From: Myxocyprinus asiaticus
Lineage: Eukaryota > Chordata > Actinopteri > Cypriniformes > Catostomidae
Length of the DNA: 64,000 nt
Direction of reading: 5' to 3'
NCBI RefSeq assembly: GCF_019703515.2
Contig: NC_059351.1
Span: forward strand, 20,180,001-20,244,000
A program made the translations under genes and the position numbers. The notes under the pieces are model-generated. The model did not search any database. It saw only the letters and a list, made by a program, of their open reading frames with translations, and had not been told where the DNA came from. Shown piece by piece: positions 1-12,479 of the stretch (position 1 is the first letter of the stretch; every line of letters begins with the position of its first letter).

Positions 1-419
1 TTGCCCAGAGCCCCCCTTAATTTTTCCTTAAAATGTGTGGTCAAAAATGCCCTCAAAATTAATCTAATATTCTATTTAATATTCAATTATAGTCCTAGTT
101 ATAAATAATGTTTTATGGCATACATTATATAAGTTGATTTAATTCTTGGGTAAGAGGTTATAAATTCTCAATTTGTTTTAATGAACTGATTAAATTGATG
201 TATTTGACACAGCTATGTTTAAAAATTTTTAGGGGTGATTTATTCTTTTTTCTTTTATGAGAGCATATTTTTGTCCAACCTTTTAAAACAAAAGCTGTGT
301 CAAATACATGAGTTTAATGTATATATATTTACACAGTATACACAGATATTGAAATACAGCATATAGATATAGGTATGGTAGGTGTGAACCACTTTGTATT
401 AAAGCGTTTGCCAAATTAA

Positions 420-1560
420 GTGTAAACTGAGATAAAATGTGTGGAGGCCCAAATTACTTAAAACTAAATCATTAAAGAAATGTTTAATTAAATCATTAAA
501 TTCATAATGAAATAACTGAAGTATAAAGTATGTATAAAATCATTAAAATAATGATTAAATGACGCTCACATTCTTCACAACATCGTAAGACATGGGGTGG
601 GTTCTTTTGACTCGGGCTAGCAAGCAGCCTTTAACTATTACATTTTCAACAGCCTAGCCACACCCTAGCAACCATCCAATACACCTTAGCAACCCAACAC
701 CCTAGACTTTCATTGCAGTTGGCTCAGAGGGATATCTTTGGGTATGAAAATTATAGAGACTTGGGGGTGGGCTCCTTTGACTCAGGCTAGCAAGCAGCCA
801 TGAAGAAGCACCCTGCCAACTGCCTAGCCAAGCCTTAATAACCATGCAGAGCACCCCTAGTAACCGTATCACCCATATCTGCACCAGAACATCATAGAGA
901 CATGGCAGTGGGCTCTTTTGACTCGGGCTGGCATGCAGCCTTTTCAGTGTCACCCTGGCAACATGTAGAGACATGGGGGTGGGCTCTTTTAACTTGAGGC
1001 AGTGTATTGAGGCCATAGTTGGGACATTGTGGTGATGAGCTTTGCCACGGCAAGCACAAAGCTCGCACTTGAATGAAAAATCAACCCAAAGATAATGCTA
1101 AAAGTAAACTGGATGCAAACTAGTGCAAAAATAAAATACAATTTATTATACATTTATTGATTTATTTAGTGATTTGATTAATTTAATGATTGAATGTTTT
1201 TTTCATACATGACGAATTTATTATGTGTTTAATGATTTATTTAAACATTTATTCAATGATTTAAATTTTGAACAATTTGGCCCTCCATAGTGGTCATCAT
1301 TAAATCATTAATTTAATGATTTTATATTTTTAAAACGATTTTATCTTGTATTTAACTATTATTTAAAAATATAATTTTAAGTAATTTGGCCTTCCATAAA
1401 AATCAACACAAAGAGAATGCAAAAATTAATGCAAACTAGCGCTAAAATGAAATACAATGGACATTGATTTATTTAGTGATTTAATTATAAATGTATTATT
1501 TTTTAAATTTTAATTATTATTATTTTCTTTATGATTTCATTATGCATTTGATTATTTATT
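420..1560. repeat. AT-rich repeated block downstream of runx1
   Basis: This low-complexity stretch is built from recurring 'taaatcatt/aatgatt' words. One segment is present twice in direct orientation: the piece from about 1082 ('caacccaaagataatgc') is repeated from about 1404 ('caacacaaagagaatgc'), an offset of about 322 bp, and both are followed by 'tgatttatttagtgattt'. The phrase 'aatttggcc(c/t)tccata' recurs near 1273, 1384 and 1931, and inverted near 445. There is no coding signal. The family is not identified. Confidence 0.6.
589..1000. repeat. Degenerate minisatellite
   Basis: Four related units start near 589, 758, 899 and 970. Each begins with 'gacatggggtggg(c/t)tc' or a close variant, followed by 'ttttgactcgggctagcaag'. 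Spacing varies (about 169, 141 and 71 bp). Open frames across it are chance products of the repeat. Confidence 0.6.
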
Positions 1561-1573
1561 TAATTTTGTGTAA

Positions 1574-1913
1574 CTTGGTGTGCTGAGTGACTCCACCCAG
1601 GTCTCCTAAGAAACCAAATTGGCCTGATTGCTAGGGAGGGTAGAGTTATTAGTGATTAGTGGTTCTCGCTCTCAGTGGGGCGCGTGGTAAGTTGTGCGTG
1701 GATCAAGGAGAGTAGCATGAGCCTCCACATGCTGGAAGTCTCCGGTGTCATGCGCAACGAGCCACGTGATAAGATGTGCAGATTGACAGTCTCAGAAGCG
1801 GAGGCAACTGAGACTTGTCCTCTGCCACCCGGATTGAGGTGAGTAACTGCTCCACCACAAGGACCTACAAAGTAGTGGGAATTGGGCATTCCAAATTGGG
1901 AGAAAAGGGGATA
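1574..1913 (+). repeat. 5'-truncated tRNA-type SINE
   Basis: This matches the body of the SINE at 53718-54161, from 'gtgctgagtgactcca' through 'ggggcgcgtggt' and 'ttgtgcgtgga' to the A-rich tail after 'ccaaattgggagaaaagggg'. The tRNA-like head with the polymerase III A and B boxes is absent, as expected for 5' truncation during target-primed insertion. Divergence from the full copy looks moderate. Confidence 0.75.
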
Positions 1914-1972
1914 CATTTTTTTTTTTTTTTAGTAATTTGGCCCTCCATAAAAAAAAAAACAAACAAAAAAAA

Positions 1973-1975
<3 letters not shown>

Positions 1976-2043
<68 letters not shown>
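1976..2043. repeat. (AT)n microsatellite
   Basis: A nearly pure run of TA dinucleotides next to the poly-A/T of the preceding SINE. It is the only source of the repetitive YIYI-type reading frames seen here. Confidence 0.95.
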
Positions 2044-2047
<4 letters not shown>

Positions 2048-2716
2048 AAAAATAAATAACTATAAAAAATTTTAATATATTAATATAAATATATTTTGAA
2101 ATAAATATTATTTTCAATATATTTTTATATAGGCCAAATATATATTATTGCCGGATGATGAAAAACAAATAGATGAAAAAGTTGGAGGAAAAAACATTGT
2201 AAAAGGGAGAGAAAGAGACAGGTGAATGTGAGATACAGACAGAGAGTCATTATTCTGTGTACTATCTGCAGGCAGAGGGCTGGTCGGGGCTTGTCTGCTA
2301 GTCTGTATAAATGCTTCCTGGGTCGAGAATAGTAAATCGACACTGGAGTGGGTGTTCACATGGACACATGCTCGGTAGACAAAAAGTTCTTACTGTATAT
2401 CAGCGCAAGACGACATGAACCATTTGGAGAAAAGATAACGATTTTAGTTAACATAAAAAACAACATTCACAACCCATTTTTTTCCCCTCTAATGAGCTAT
2501 TTAGTTGCTAGGGTGTTCTGGGTGTTTGTCAGGGCATTGATATGCAGTAGCAAAGATGTTCTAAATGGCTTTTAGTGCTCTGCTGGGTATTCTGGTGTCT
2601 AGATATGGCTCAAGTCCCTCCTTCAATGTAAGTGCCTTAGCAAACACCTCTAATCACAAGAAAGAAATAAAGACACCACACATGGCATAGAAAGCTGTTT
2701 CTTCACAACAAAGTGT

Positions 2717-4328
2717 TTTATTCCCTCCCAAAAAGAAAAAACAAAACAAGTGTGATTTTTTTAGCTGCATTTTGAAAAAGTTTTGCCAGTTTCACAATAG
2801 TAGAAGTTGTGAAGAGTGTCGTGTGTTAGGCAATCAATGTCATTTTCAAACCGCCATTGACCTGTAAATTATTTTACAATCTATTTACATAGAAAGGAGG
2901 TACATGATTCTTCCATCTTGTATCCAGCCAACCGCCAAACCACTCAATCAGAAAAGTTGAATTCACAGACACCATGTTGCGCTGTAAATCTTGCGAAGAG
3001 AAAGACCGTGAAAGGCAGTGACAGGATAAAAGTCTCGTAAACCTGGAAATGTACAGAGTCAAACTTCTGTTTAAACTCTTAAGAGCATCTTGCCATTGGC
3101 AAAGACTTTGTTTTGTTCTAGTTAGTGCTCTTTCTTGGCTACAGTGTGTCACTAAGTGTGTTGAGAAAACAGAAGGCCAGGGTCTTTGAAGTGTATGGTC
3201 AAAAAAATCTATCAACTTATACAAATCAAGTGTTGATTTCTGGCACTAAATTCATTGGCTAATAAATTAAATCATAAACTGTGAACATTTTGCTTCTACA
3301 CATATGGGGTGATTGCAGATCGTTTCAGAAGTTTACGACCCAAAGCATACTCTACACAAAAATATGAATGCAAACACGTCCTAGCTATGCAAGCTTGATT
3401 TCATTCGACATTGCATTTGAAAATGTGTCAAATCTTAATTTATGGTGCAACATTTGCATTTTTTAGCATTGCCACAAGGACTACTATGATGGACATTAAC
3501 ATAAACAGCCTTCTATGGTCAGCTTTTTCATTCGGATCAACTGCTGTCATAGCGAATCGACAGTTTGAAGAGAATCTTACCGAGTAAGTTATTTAATAAA
3601 CTTTTCACAGTTGTCATGTTTATAGCTAGCTACCTAAATAATAACACATCTGATTTAATGGCACAGAAATGTGAGGCTAACTATCGCCCCCTTGAGTACT
3701 GAGTAGAAATGAACTGATATTCTTTGTTATGACCGATAATGATCATTTTTATGTTTAAGTGTCCGATAAATGCAGGACAATTGATTTTTAAATATGGTTT
3801 TATTTCTGCTTTTTGAAAAATATCAAACAGATTATTGGTTCATCTTTAGTGATGAGGTTTGTTACTGCTACAGTAACGTAAGAATGTAAATTTATATTAC
3901 ATTGTATGTACAAATGAACCGTGTGTTTGCGATGCATTAGCCAAGCATTCACGCTTGTGCACTTTTGTAAAGTATGTTTCTGGCCTCAGACGATGCACGG
4001 TGACATTTTATATGACACAGAAGAGATTGAAGGGGAAACAGTGCTAAAAATATGGCTGACACTGGTGAACAATGTTGTACAATGATGACAAGACCAACAA
4101 CAGTAATAATAATAAAACAATCATAATAAAAATGACAACGACAATATTATTAATAATACAAACTAGCCACAAATTTTATTTAGAAAAACTAACGAGTCTC
4201 ATGCTGTGCTGTGAAAAAAAAAGTCAGTCCTTCAATTCCTTTAATCCAATCTGAAACCACCTTGTTAAGCTGCCTACGTCCTATTGGTCAACCCGACTGT
4301 CCATCAACCTGTAAAAGCGTCTTAGTTT
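2717..4328 (-). other. runx1: Probable runx1 3' UTR
   Basis: This is the minus-strand sequence following the runx1 stop codon (4329-4331). A canonical AATAAA lies at 2722-2717 (plus-strand 'tttatt'), about 1.6 kb after the stop, and other AT-rich candidates occur earlier (for example 4160-4150). The block has little recognisable transposon sequence compared with the DNA below 2.1 kb, which fits an exon. Both the extent and the poly(A) site used are inferred. Confidence 0.35.
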
Positions 4329-4970
<642 letters not shown>

Positions 4971-5011
4971 TTAGACATTACTTTTATAATTCAACCATTA
5001 AATTCAGTTTG

Positions 5012-5639
5012 TTAAAGGATTAGTTCACCCAGCAATGAAAATGCTCTTATCATTCACTCACACTTATGCCATCCCAGATGTGTATGACTTTCTTTCATTT
5101 GCTGAACTCAAAAGAAGAATATCTCAGCTCTTTTGGTCCATATAATGCAAGTGAATGGGTGCCAAAACTTTGAAGCTCAAAAAAATAACAAAGTCAGCAT
5201 AAAAGTAATCCATAAGACTCCAGTGGTTAAATCCATGTGTTCAGAAGCGATATGATAGGTGTGGGTGAGAAACAGATCGCTTTAACATTCTACTTCTTGT
5301 GTTTTTGGTGATTCATATTCTTCATGCATATCGCCCCCATACATGCATATGACTTAAATCTTTCTCACCCACACCCATCATATCACTTCTGAAGATATGG
5401 ATTTATCATGCATTACTGGAGTCATATGGATTACTTTTATGATGCATTTATGTGCTTTTTGGAGTGTCAAAATTTTGGCACCCATTCACTTGTACTGTTT
5501 GGACCAAAAGGCCGGAAATATTCTTCTAAAAATAATAATTTGTGTTCTGCAGAAGAAAGAAAGTCATACACATCTAGGATGGCATGAGGGTGAGAAAATT
5601 ATGAGATAATTTTCATTTTTGGGTGAACTATCCCTTTAA
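5012..5639. mobile_element. Palindromic TTAA-ended MITE
   Basis: The ends are inverted copies: 'ttaaaggattagttcaccc' at 5012 and 'gggtgaactatccctttaa' at the right. The two arms stay complementary for about 230 bp each ('cactcacacttatgccatcc' against 'ggatggcatgagggtgag'; 'tatgactttctttc' against its complement). There is no coding capacity. The TTAA at each end could be a piggyBac/Kolobok-type target duplication, which is an inference. Partial relatives lie at 7032, 7997, 31520 and 63484. Confidence 0.75.
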
Positions 5640-5714
5640 ATTTGTACTGGTATGAAAATTTTATCCAAGTGTGGATATTTTGCCACACTTATTCAAAATA
5701 ACTTTTTTCCTCTT

Positions 5715-6610
<896 letters not shown>

Positions 6611-6631
6611 TTTAAATGTACCAATACTTAC

Positions 6632-6757
6632 AGTGTATGGCGTTGCGGCTGGGTGATATGGGTGTCGTCGGGTGAACGGTTGGGGTGGAGATGGGGCCCA
6701 GGTACGGGTATGACTGCTCGTAAGACCAGGACGGAGATGTTTGCATCTGTCTAGAAT
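6632..6757 (-). CDS. runx1: runx1 coding exon 6: [11 protein letters not shown] segment
   Basis: The acceptor 'cttttgtag' precedes 6757 and the donor T|gtaagt follows 6632. The exon is 126 nt in phase 1-1, so skipping it would keep the frame. It encodes residues 233-275: [20 protein letters not shown], then [18 protein letters not shown] and NAIH. This corresponds to the human exon encoding [20 protein letters not shown], part of the transactivation region. From memory the human exon is 162 nt, so this one is about 12 codons shorter. The missing part corresponds to the serine-rich tail after SPGR, and the donor here falls soon after SPSR. Confidence 0.92.
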
Positions 6758-6908
6758 CTACAAAAGGAGACATTTATATTAAATTAATGACAAAGTTTTA
6801 TGACTGTTCCATTTGTGTAGCTCATCCAAGAATTACACCCACAAAAATATAGAAATATTGTTAACTGTTAATAAGAACACAGACATCAACATACACCTGT
6901 ACACCTGT

Positions 6909-6915
6909 GTACACA

Positions 6916-6987
<72 letters not shown>
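6909..6987. repeat. (CA)n microsatellite
   Basis: A nearly uninterrupted CA run of about 78 bp, roughly 150 bp from the acceptor of exon 6 on its upstream (intron 5) side. Confidence 0.95.
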
Positions 6988-7031
6988 ATTTTATGCATTC
7001 CAGTTTTTCCAGTACTTTTTCCAGTGAAAGC

Positions 7032-7506
7032 TTAAAGGAAAACTTGTAAAAACACCCAAAATGTCATTCCAAACCTGGTGACTTACTTTCTTCTGTGGAA
7101 CATGAATAGAGATGTTTAGCAGAATGTTCACTCTTCTTTTTCCATTCAATGAAAGCATTTACTGACAAGCTCCGATAATGACATAAAAGCACCATAAAAG
7201 TAGTCTATGAGCTTTGTGCCATCAGAAGGGAAGATTTTAATCAAATAACGACTTAAATTTGATCCGTTGATGAAACTATTGTATGGCTTCAGAAGACTTG
7301 GAATATAAGGAGTTATAAGGAATACTTTAATGGTGCTCTTTGGAGCTTGACCATATAAATCACCATCCAGTTTCATTCAATGGAAAAGTGTAGCATGTAA
7401 CATTCTTTGAAACATTTCCTTTTGTGTTCCACAGAAGTAATAAGGTCATATGGGTTTGGAGCAACATAAGGGTGAGTAAATGATCACAGAATTGTCATTT
7501 TTGGGC
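7032..7506. mobile_element. Diverged palindromic MITE
   Basis: It begins 'ttaaaggaaaacttg' and continues 'tgtcattccaaacctggtg' and 'ttactttcttctgtggaac'. The right arm carries the complement ('tttgtgttccacagaagtaa', 'ggtgagtaaatgatcacaga', 'attgtcatttttggg'). The layout and partial sequence match the element at 5012-5639. The right terminal TTAA is lost. Confidence 0.55.
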
Positions 7507-7589
7507 CTTGTCTGCACATATGTGCCAATTAAAGTCATACAAGATAAACAAAGGTATACTGAATAATAGAGCGAGAGGAAAACAGGGCT

Positions 7590-7915
7590 GTTATGACACA
7601 TTTTCTCAGTGTGGGTTTGGCTCTTTCTCTCCCTACGGTCTCATAAATGCTCGCCTGACTTCCAGACAGAAGGGGAGGTCGGCCCATCAGAGAGGAAGCA
7701 AATTATGCACAGCGGCCAAAGAGTGTGTGGCCCGTTTCAAGTGCAGCCAGACCAAGGCCCACTGCCAGGCCCCCCTAGAAGCCCCCTCCTTTCCTGCCTT
7801 CCCTCCCCAGGCTCGGTGCTTGTAATTTGGGGCATGAGTCACACATGGCTGGGTGGGTGGCTGGAAGCAGATTCGGGCATCCAGTGCAAGCGAGGCTCAA
7901 TAATTTTTTACTGAG
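7590..7915. other. GC-richer, apparently single-copy island in intron 5
   Basis: This stretch is much less AT-rich than its surroundings and shows none of the repeat families seen elsewhere in the window. It includes an AP-1/NF-E2-type core TGAGTCA (7835-7841) and a purine/pyrimidine-asymmetric stretch around 7780-7810. Frames here have no recognisable protein similarity. It could be a cis-regulatory element; that is inference only. Confidence 0.3.
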
Positions 7916-7996
7916 CTCACACACACACACAGCTACTAAATGTAGAGGAATGTAGGCTAAAAAACTTATTATGCACAAACATACACATAAATGCTG

Positions 7997-8360
7997 TTAA
8001 AGGAATAGTTTATTCCAAAAAATGACTTACTTTCTTCTATAGCACACAAAAGAAGGAATTTTTTAGAATATCTGAGCTGCTTGTTCCAGTATTATTTTTT
8101 CTCGTCATATTTTCGTCAACAGTATGTTTGAATTAATATTGTTTAATTTTGGTTATGATGCTTCTTTTTTGTCTTGTTATTTACTGACAAGATTAACACT
8201 GCTTGACCGATATGGTCACTACAAACTGTTGTTGTTTGGAAAAGAGTTGCATTAAGATTCCTCAAAATGCACCCTTTTGTGTTGTACAAAAAAAAAAAAA
8301 AAAAAAGAGCAAACTGTTTTGGAATGATGTGAGGGGTGAGTAAACAATGACAACATTTTA
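7997..8360. mobile_element. Diverged MITE remnant
   Basis: The left end is 'ttaaaggaatagttta', followed by 'atgacttactttcttctata'. The right part, 'ggaatgatgtgaggggtgag' followed by 'taaacaatgacaac', is the complementary arm of the same family as 7032-7506. An A-run at 8288-8306 lies inside it. Confidence 0.45.
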
Positions 8361-9729
8361 GAAACTAGTGAACTTGTTTCAAAAGCAGAGAATAATACGA
8401 TTATTTAAAATATCTTGTAAACACGGTTTTCTTGCGTGGTCAGATTGTAAAAAATATGCCTATTTGGTAGTTATCAGCGTATTGGTATATATGTAAACTT
8501 GGGAAAGTGTTCCCGTAATGAGTCAGACTGTTTAGTATGAAAATATGTCTTTTGGAAGTGGATTTTAAATGATTTTTTAAAAAAATATATTTATTCATCA
8601 ATTCATCGGAATGATCAAAGTTAAGACTTTGTTGCTAAAGTCTCTATTATCAGGCAAGAGACATTTCCTGCTTCATATTCCAGCTTCCAAGATTCCCTCC
8701 AGGCAATTTCAAATGTTTTTAATCCTTCTGGAAAACAAATTGTGGATATCAAAGTATCTGTGTGACATCCAATAACTTTTTTGCATGCATTACGTTACAT
8801 CGGAAGGCGATGCCAAAAATCTTTCTCTGAATACATTTCTGTCCAATCTTCCCTATCTGCACACACTCTCCATTGCAGCAAATATGTAGCGAGCTCTGTC
8901 TGCAAATTCTTACACGAACAAGAGTTGTAAACTTCTTTAAATATATAAGCTTCCTCAAATTTGCACGAACCACAGCCTGTTCAAACACATTGACACACAA
9001 ACAAACAGATACACACTCCGTGGCACCAGCTGCTTTTGATTTTCTGTAGTATGAAAAGAGAAGTAGCATAGAAAAAAGAGAGAGAGAAAAAGCTCTTGAA
9101 TGACTTAACGGTTTCCGTTGGCAGCAATCCCGCTGTTATTTCTGCCGGTTGGATCAGAGGGAAGCACGTGGCAGGAGACATTCTGTTCTCGGTTTGTCTA
9201 CTACTGCCTTTCATCACACCATCATCATGCCATTTCTCTCTTACTGTACCCATTTAATTTTATTGCTCATACATTGCTCTTTCATAGCTTAAGGGACAAA
9301 TGAAAGTTAACACTCGAACCATCTGTAGACTGTCTGCCTCACTGTTCTGGTTCTCTCTTTTTAATTTAATCAATTTATTTCCATAAACAATATCAAGCTG
9401 CACTAGATTTGGTTGCCCTTTGAATGAGAGATTTTCACACAGGCCTGCTTCCTGTCAAATATGTTTCTCTTCCTCTTTTCTGTGGTCTACTTCCTCCCCA
9501 CTTCGCACATGCAAGGTGCTTGCTCTGACAATCGTTCTGTCAATGTCACCTTACTCCCATCTGCGCTCATTAAGAGGAAGAGAAACTAACAGGATCTCGG
9601 TAATTCAGAGGTGGAGGCCTGTGTTTTGGACTTGCCGGATTGGGAAATGTTTAAAACAATAAGTGAAAGCAGAAGTGCTGCTGGTGACATAATTATAGCT
9701 CTCATCGGCTCAGTTCTTAAAAGATCGGC

Positions 9730-9975
9730 CCTAGTTTCAAAAGTATTTGGACACTTAAGTCACACTTAAAAATGTCTGAATGTCATTGCATTAGATAACA
9801 AAATATCAAAGCAATTGACATTTATTTGAAAGAGAGAGAGCACAAGCACACTCTTCAAATTCCTGAGAAAAACATTTCACGTATGAAATCATAAAAAAAT
9901 ATATAGTGTTGACATGCACTTTCATATTTTGTTATCTAATGCAATGACATTCTGACATTTTTAAATGTGAACTGT
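9730..9975. mobile_element. Palindromic MITE
   Basis: The left arm 'aaaaatgtctgaatgtcatt' continuing 'gcattagataacaaaatat' (from about 9768) is repeated inverted on the right as 'atattttgttatctaatgca' continuing 'atgacattctgacattttt' (to about 9965). The outer end 'caaaagtatttggacactta' is shared with a second, diverged copy near 20496-20585. Confidence 0.65.
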
Positions 9976-10387
9976 ATAATACGTAGATACTATTAGGCTT
10001 GGATGAACATGGAAACTTTCCTGGGCTAATTTTAGGGAAAAACCTGCAGAATGGATTTTAATTTAGTAAAATGTGTTAAATGGAGCTGACAGTACTTAAA
10101 GTTTAAGTTATTGCATTAAAGACAGATAGGCAGAGTGCAACAGCAGGATTTAAAAGAAGTTGAATATCAAGACTTTGGGCTTTTGACAATATTGTTTCAC
10201 TTTCCAGTTGTGTGAAATTTCAATTTACTAGTTTAAATTGAAACCATTTCTACATGAGAGAATGTTTAAGTTTCACTTCTTTGCTGTATGAAACAAAAGA
10301 AACGGTGAAAGAGCAAAGAAATATTTGTGGAGCTTTGCTGATTATTATTGTGGCCTAAACTTTCCCTTCCAGTGCAAGTGTGTCTGT

Positions 10388-10388
<1 letters not shown>

Positions 10389-10430
<42 letters not shown>
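10389..10430. repeat. (GT)n microsatellite
   Basis: An uninterrupted GT run of about 40 bp. Confidence 0.95.
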
Positions 10431-10434
<4 letters not shown>

Positions 10435-10842
10435 GACATGCTCTGGCATGCTCGTCTAAGCTCCAATCAAAGGTGGCCTTGTTCTCTATATTTGTTATGT
10501 CTGAACGTCCGATGATGTGTGATGTGTCCCTACTTCCCCCCCCGTCACCTGCCAGGAACAAGCAGAACCAATAACAACCAAAGTGCCACACACACTCACA
10601 CAAACACACCCAAGTGCACTTCCACTACTCCCGAACCAGTAAAAAATCACTGGAAAAGAATCGGATAAAGTACAGACTTATGCAAATGCATGAAACAGGA
10701 GTGTTTGTGGGACATTCTGAATACATATTCCCAATTCATAAAAGCAATTACTGTGACTTTACTAATTATTCTAATAACTCTAAAAACTCCAAAAACTCTC
10801 TACAGTGAGTTTAGGATAATCTAATTTAATTCTAATCAAACA

Positions 10843-11995
10843 GAATAGAAAAGATTATCAGAAACAACTTGGACATGACAAAATACTGTAGAACAACAGA
10901 ACAGAAACTGATTGAATCAAATCAAATCTAATAGAGCAACAAAGCAGAATAGATACAAATAGAATAGAACAGAGCAACAGAAGAGAATAGGATAGAACAT
11001 AATAGAACAACAAAGCAGAAGAGAACCAAACAGAAAAGACTAGAATAACAGACAAAAACAGAATAGAACAATATAACTAAATAGAATCAAATCAAATAGA
11101 ATAAAGCAACAGAGCAGAACAGAAAAAGATAAGGTAGAATAGAATAGAGCATCAGAACAGAGTCAGAGAGAATAGAAAAACAAGAAGAGAACTAAAATGA
11201 ATAGAATAGAACAACAGACATAAAATAGAATAGAATACAATAGAATAGAAAAACAGAGCAACAGAAAAGAATCAGCTAGAACACAACAGAACAACAAAGC
11301 AGAAGAGAACCAAACAGAAAATAATAGAATAACAGACCAGAATAAAATAAAAAAGAACAGAATAGACCAGAAAAAACAGAACAGAATCAGATAGAATCAA
11401 TTTAAATCTAACAGAGAAAAATAGCACCAAATATACAGTATATAGAATAGAATAGAGCAACAGAAAAGGATAGAACAAAATAGAACAACAAGCACAAGTG
11501 AAACAAACAGATTAGAACAGAATAGAATAATGGACCAGAATAGAGTGGTTCCCAACCCTGTTCCTGAAGGACCCCCAACACTACACATTTTGGATATCTC
11601 CCTAATTAAACACACCTGATTCAGCTCATCAGCTCCTTAGTGGAGACTCCAAAACCTAAATTGGGTGTGTCAGAAAAGGGAGATATGCAAAATGTGCAGT
11701 GTTGGGGGGCCTCCAGGAACAGGGTTGGGAACCACTAGAACAATAGAACAGAATCAGATATAATAAAATAAAATTGAGAAAAGCAACACAGCAGAATAGA
11801 AACACATAGAATAGAATAGAGCAACAGAAAAGAATCAGAAACAGAACTAGAACAACAAAGCAAAAGAGAACCAAAAAGAACAGAATAGAACAACAGGCCA
11901 GAATAGACCAGAAAAAACAATAATAGAGCAACAAAGCAGAACAGAACCAAATATAGAATAGAATAGAACAGAACAGAATAGCAAAATAAAAAACA
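10843..11995. repeat. (AATAGAACAG)-type tandem array
   Basis: About 1.1 kb of degenerate units such as 'aatagaacagaac' and 'caacagagcagaat', interrupted by a 200-bp TIR element (11544-11743). On the runx1 (minus) strand the array reads as UUCUGUUCUAUUC, a pyrimidine-rich sequence full of UUCU words, and begins about 75 nt after the donor of exon 5. Confidence 0.85.
11544..11743. mobile_element. Small TIR element (hAT-type MITE) within the array
   Basis: The termini 'agtggttcccaaccctgttc' (left) and 'gaacagggttgggaaccact' (right) are perfect inverted repeats about 200 bp apart. The sequence resembles non-autonomous hAT ends of the CAGTGGTTCCCAAC type. Because the flanking array is itself repetitive, a target duplication cannot be read with certainty. 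Confidence 0.75.
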
Positions 11996-12069
11996 AATGT
12001 ATGGCCTGCTCTACTATTTCTCTTTGTTGTAGGTATATGATCAGACAGAGATTTTCAAGACTAACTCAC

Positions 12070-12219
12070 CAGAAATCTGGCTGTGGGCAGGGTTGCTGAA
12101 GGGGGGCGTGTTGAGGGTGGGGCCGTGGTGTGGACTGCACCGCATGGCACTTCGCCTCAACTGCTCAGAGAAAGCTAATGCACTGGGCTTTACAGCTTCA
12201 TCCTGTTTCTGACGGTGAC
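12070..12219 (-). CDS. runx1: runx1 coding exon 5: linker after the Runt domain
   Basis: The exon is 150 nt in phase 1-1, with donor G|gtgagt after 12070. It encodes residues 183-233: RHRQKQDEAVKPSALAFSEQ, then LRRSAMRCSPHHG and a Pro/Asn/Ser-rich tail ending HSQIS. The RHRQK portion finishes the basic edge of the Runt domain that carries the nuclear localisation signal. From memory the human counterpart is 192 nt; here LSELE is missing between FSE and QLRR, and the tail is shorter. In mammals this exon is skipped in frame in part of the transcripts, and skipping here would also keep the frame. Its acceptor is unusual: the TAG is directly preceded by (TG)22 rather than a pyrimidine tract. Confidence 0.9.

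Positions 12220-12222
<3 letters not shown>

Positions 12223-12266
<44 letters not shown>
12223..12266. repeat. (CA)22 microsatellite forming the exon 5 acceptor region
   Basis: An uninterrupted CA run. On the transcript strand it is (UG)22 ending in UAG, immediately next to the first base of exon 5 (12219). Confidence 0.95.
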
Positions 12267-12269
<3 letters not shown>

Positions 12270-12384
12270 TGGAGATGAGAGAAAGCGATTTCATTACCTA
12301 CTGTCCATAAACAGAATCAAAGCCATTTTAAGACACACTACAGTTATTTCACAGGAATTAGACCTATGCAATACAATCTGACTC

Positions 12385-12386
<2 letters not shown>

Positions 12387-12424
<38 letters not shown>
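12387..12424. repeat. (AC)19 microsatellite
   Basis: A second CA-type run about 170 bp upstream (transcript sense) of the exon 5 acceptor; it reads (UG)n in the runx1 transcript. Confidence 0.95.
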
Positions 12425-12429
<5 letters not shown>

Positions 12430-12479
12430 CAGGCTCCTGTATCATACAGATTCTACTAATGGAACTAAATAATATGTGT

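Larger units (their letters stand above)
6758..12069 (-). other. runx1 intron 5
   Basis: Donor 'gtgagttag' at 12069-12061 and acceptor at 6758. Contents from low to high coordinates: a (CA)n run, two diverged MITEs, a GC-richer non-repetitive island (7590-7915), an A-run at 8288, a palindromic MITE (9730-9975), a (GT)n run, and a long AGAAC-type array with a small TIR element inside it. About 8360-9720 shows nothing recognisable beyond AT-rich sequence and short purine runs. Confidence 0.85.

Noticed and set aside
1792..2117. Overlapping open frames rich in Tyr-Ile and Phe on both strands
   Set aside because: They are translations of an (AT)n run and a truncated SINE; no protein similarity and no gene structure.
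10843..11950. Many hydrophobic Leu/Phe/Ser-rich minus-strand frames that resemble membrane proteins
   Set aside because: They are read-throughs of the AGAAC-type tandem array (UUCU-rich in that sense), which lacks stops by composition.
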